A stretch of DNA of 64,000 bases. Origin: G965204755 sp965243415. GTDB taxonomy: Bacteria > Acidobacteriota > Vicinamibacteria > Marinacidobacterales > Marinacidobacteraceae. Under the pieces are notes generated by a model, which was given only the letters and a program-made list of their open reading frames with translations, searched no databases and was not told the DNA's origin. The stretch covers positions 4,411,996 to 4,475,995 of the forward strand of contig OZ251549.1 of the NCBI GenBank assembly GCA_965243415.1, read 5' to 3'. Position numbers and translations under genes: made by a program. Below, in pieces: positions 62,273 to 64,000 of the stretch. The stretch's first letter is position 1. Every line of letters begins with the position of its first letter.

Positions 62273-64000
62273 ATGGAATCCGCGACCGCCGACCCCGTTG
62301 TTCCCCGCCCCCATCCCCGCCTCGCCCCGCCCGTCGCGTTCCGGCAGAGGCGCCGGCCGTTTCGTCGGGCGCGCAGCCGGGGGAGGCGCCGGACGATGAT
62401 CCTGACGCTCGCCCTCGCCGCCGGGCCGGCTTCCGGCGCCGTCGCCGGGCAGACCGCGGACCGGCCGGCCGACGACGCGGCGCTGGGGCGGTCGCCGGTG
62501 CTGGCCCGGAACGGGATGATCGCCACCAGCCAGCCGCTGGCCTCCGCCGCCGGACTCTCCGTCCTGCGGGAGGGCGGGAACGCGGTGGATGCGGCCCTCG
62601 CCGCCGCCGCGGTGCTGAATGTGGTGGAACCGATGATGTGCGGGATCGGCGGGGACCTCTTCGCGCTCTACTGGGAGGCCGAAACCGGAACCCTCCACGG
62701 CCTGAACGCCACCGGGCGCGCCGGCTCGAAGGCCTCGGCGGAGGCGGTGCGCGCCCGGGGCCACGACCGGATGCCCGGCAGCGGGCCGCTGGTGGTCACC
62801 GTCCCCGGAGCACTCGACGGCTGGGACGAACTCGCGAGCCGGTTCGGGACGAGGCCGCTCGGGGAACTCCTGGCCCCGGCGATCGCCTACGCCGAAGAGG
62901 GGTTCCCGGTCTCCGAGATCATCGCCGAACAGTGGCGGTCGGCGGCCGGGAAACTGCGGCGCCATCCGGCGGCGGCGGCGACCTACCTGGTCGGAGGGGA
63001 GCGGGCGCCGGCGCACGGCGAGGTGTTCCGCTCGCCGGACCTGGCCCGCACCTTCCGCCTCATCGCCGAGCAGGGGCCGGAGGTCTTCTACCGGGGCACG
63101 ATCGCCGACGCCGTCCACGACTTCCTGGAGGCCGAGGGCGGGTTCGTGACCAGGGAGGACCTGGCCGCCCACGACTCGCTCTGGGTGGAGCCGATCAGCA
63201 CCACCTACCGGGGCGTCGAGGTCTTCCAGATCCCGCCGAACTCGCAGGGGTTCGTCGCGCTCGAGATGCTGAACCTGCTGGAGGGGTACGACCTGGCGAG
63301 TCTGGGGCACAACTCGGCGGCGTATCTGCATCGGTTGATCGAAGCCAAGAAACTGGCGTTCGCCGACCGGGACGCCTACCTCGCCGACCCCGAGCACATG
63401 CGGGCGCCGCTGGAGACGCTGCTGTCGAAGGAGTACGCGGCGGCGCGGCGGACGGAGATCGAACCGGGGCGGGCGGCGCGGGAGTTCGCGCCGGGGCTCA
63501 CCGACGACGGGGACACGATCTACCTGACGGTGGTGGACCGGGAGCGGAACGCGATCTCGCTCATCTACAGCCTCTTCGGCAGTTTCGGCTCGGGCCTCGT
63601 GGTTCCGGGGACCGGGATCGCGCTGCAGAACCGGGGCACCGGTTTCTCGCTGGTCGACGGGCATCCGAACGAACTGGCCCCCGGGAAGCTCGCCCTCCAC
63701 ACGAACATGCCGGGGATGGCCTTCCGCGACGGGCGGCCCTGGCTCACCTACGGGGTCATGGGCGGGGACATGCAGCCGCAGGGGCATACCCAGGTGCTGC
63801 TGAACCTGATCGACTTCGGGATGCATGTCCAGAAGGCCGGCGAGATGCCGCGCTTCCGCCACGGTTCCGACGGCCTGGGGCTGGAGTCCGGGATCGGCGC
63901 CGATGTGCGGCAGGCGCTGGCGCGGCTGGGGCACCGGGTGCGCACCCGCTTCGGGGCCTACGGCGGCTACCAGGCGATCCGGATCGACTGGGAGAACGGA
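62273..64000 (+). CDS. ggt: gamma-glutamyltransferase family protein (partial, C-terminus beyond window)
   Basis: At least 576 residues visible from ATG at 62273 (GGGGGAGGAG upstream); ATG at 62396 with its own GGGAGG gives a short signal MILTLALAAGPASGAVAGQ and is an alternative. Family motifs: GMIATSQPLASAAGLSVLRE, GGNAVDAALAAAAVLNVVEP, MCGIGGDLFALYW, VTVPGALDGWDELASRFG. The autoprocessing/catalytic Thr is Thr415 in GDTIYLTVVD; the usual T-x-H-x-S reads T-I-Y-L-T, as in a subgroup of Ggt-like enzymes. FGSFGSGLVVPGTGIALQNR and YGVMGGDMQPQGHTQVLLNL follow. Exported; cleaves gamma-glutamyl bonds or acts as acylase. Still open at the window end. Confidence 0.92.
   Translation, partial: MESATADPVVPRPHPRLAPPVAFRQRRRPFRRARSRGRRRTMILTLALAAGPASGAVAGQTADRPADDAALGRSPVLARNGMIATSQPLASAAGLSVLREGGNAVDAALAAAAVLNVVEPMMCGIGGDLFALYWEAETGTLHGLNATGRAGSKASAEAVRARGHDRMPGSGPLVVTVPGALDGWDELASRFGTRPLGELLAPAIAYAEEGFPVSEIIAEQWRSAAGKLRRHPAAAATYLVGGERAPAHGEVFRSPDLARTFRLIAEQGPEVFYRGTIADAVHDFLEAEGGFVTREDLAAHDSLWVEPISTTYRGVEVFQIPPNSQGFVALEMLNLLEGYDLASLGHNSAAYLHRLIEAKKLAFADRDAYLADPEHMRAPLETLLSKEYAAARRTEIEPGRAAREFAPGLTDDGDTIYLTVVDRERNAISLIYSLFGSFGSGLVVPGTGIALQNRGTGFSLVDGHPNELAPGKLALHTNMPGMAFRDGRPWLTYGVMGGDMQPQGHTQVLLNLIDFGMHVQKAGEMPRFRHGSDGLGLESGIGADVRQALARLGHRVRTRFGAYGGYQAIRIDWENG

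Overview
The window is about 64 kb of very GC-rich chromosomal DNA from a Gram-negative bacterium. The evidence is a TonB-dependent receptor with a carboxypeptidase-regulatory-like N-terminus, many lipoproteins, Tat substrates and signal-peptide enzymes, and a SoxCD-type pair. The mix of an Oar-like receptor, several secreted amidohydrolases, an isopenicillin-N-epimerase-like enzyme and a rubrerythrin/HdrD-like/DUF3501 cluster would fit an uncultured Acidobacteriota-like lineage. That placement is inference; there is no rRNA or phylogenetic marker other than a glutaminyl-tRNA synthetase. I found no tRNA, rRNA or CRISPR array.

Layout. 0-7.9 kb: partial TonB receptor, an FAD oxidoreductase that looks like a circularly permuted D-amino-acid oxidase, a Tat-exported HD-domain protein, a VapB-like antitoxin with a broken VapC, an APC permease, a lipoprotein RidA and a DinB protein. 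8.1-12.6 kb: a tandem pair of HicB-like small proteins behind an AAA ATPase and a lipoprotein hydrolase. 12.6-18.2 kb: two exported YtcJ-like amidohydrolases and an anti-sigma-factor-like ATPase with a DUF4325 tail. 18.3-26.9 kb: FAH-family hydrolase, a degenerate stand-alone DndC-like protein with a fragment of its own 3' end duplicated beside it, a 2-hydroxyacid dehydrogenase, a Tat amidase, an AbiEii-like nucleotidyltransferase overlapping a partner gene, and a class V aminotransferase. 27.9-33.1 kb: a three-gene signalling operon (receiver-PP2C phosphatase, branched-chain-amino-acid-type binding protein, membrane histidine kinase). 33.3-35.7 kb: an IS1380-family element beside a lower-GC PH-SHOCT gene.

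37.7-49.4 kb is the most accessory-looking part. It has four large genes, all on the minus strand: a sacsin/HSP90-like ATPase, an SNF2-type helicase, an AAA_14/DUF4143 ATPase whose start codon lies inside a perfect palindrome, and a NACHT-type NTPase with a C-terminal PD-(D/E)XK-like nuclease. This reads as a defence island, with a GHKL ATPase-helicase pair and an ATPase-nuclease pair.

49.4-64 kb returns to housekeeping and respiration: two paralogous TPR proteins with an N-terminal regulatory-like domain, DUF3501, an HdrD-like Fe-S protein, rubrerythrin, SoxC, a SoxD-like lipoprotein cytochrome, GlnRS and a partial gamma-glutamyltransferase.

A recurring structural theme is tandem direct repeats (units of 42, 96, about 172, about 183 and 240 bp) in gaps between co-directional genes. 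Each lies just upstream of a gene for a membrane or exported protein, and several look like amplified copies of neighbouring gene ends. They create very long but probably meaningless open frames on both strands.
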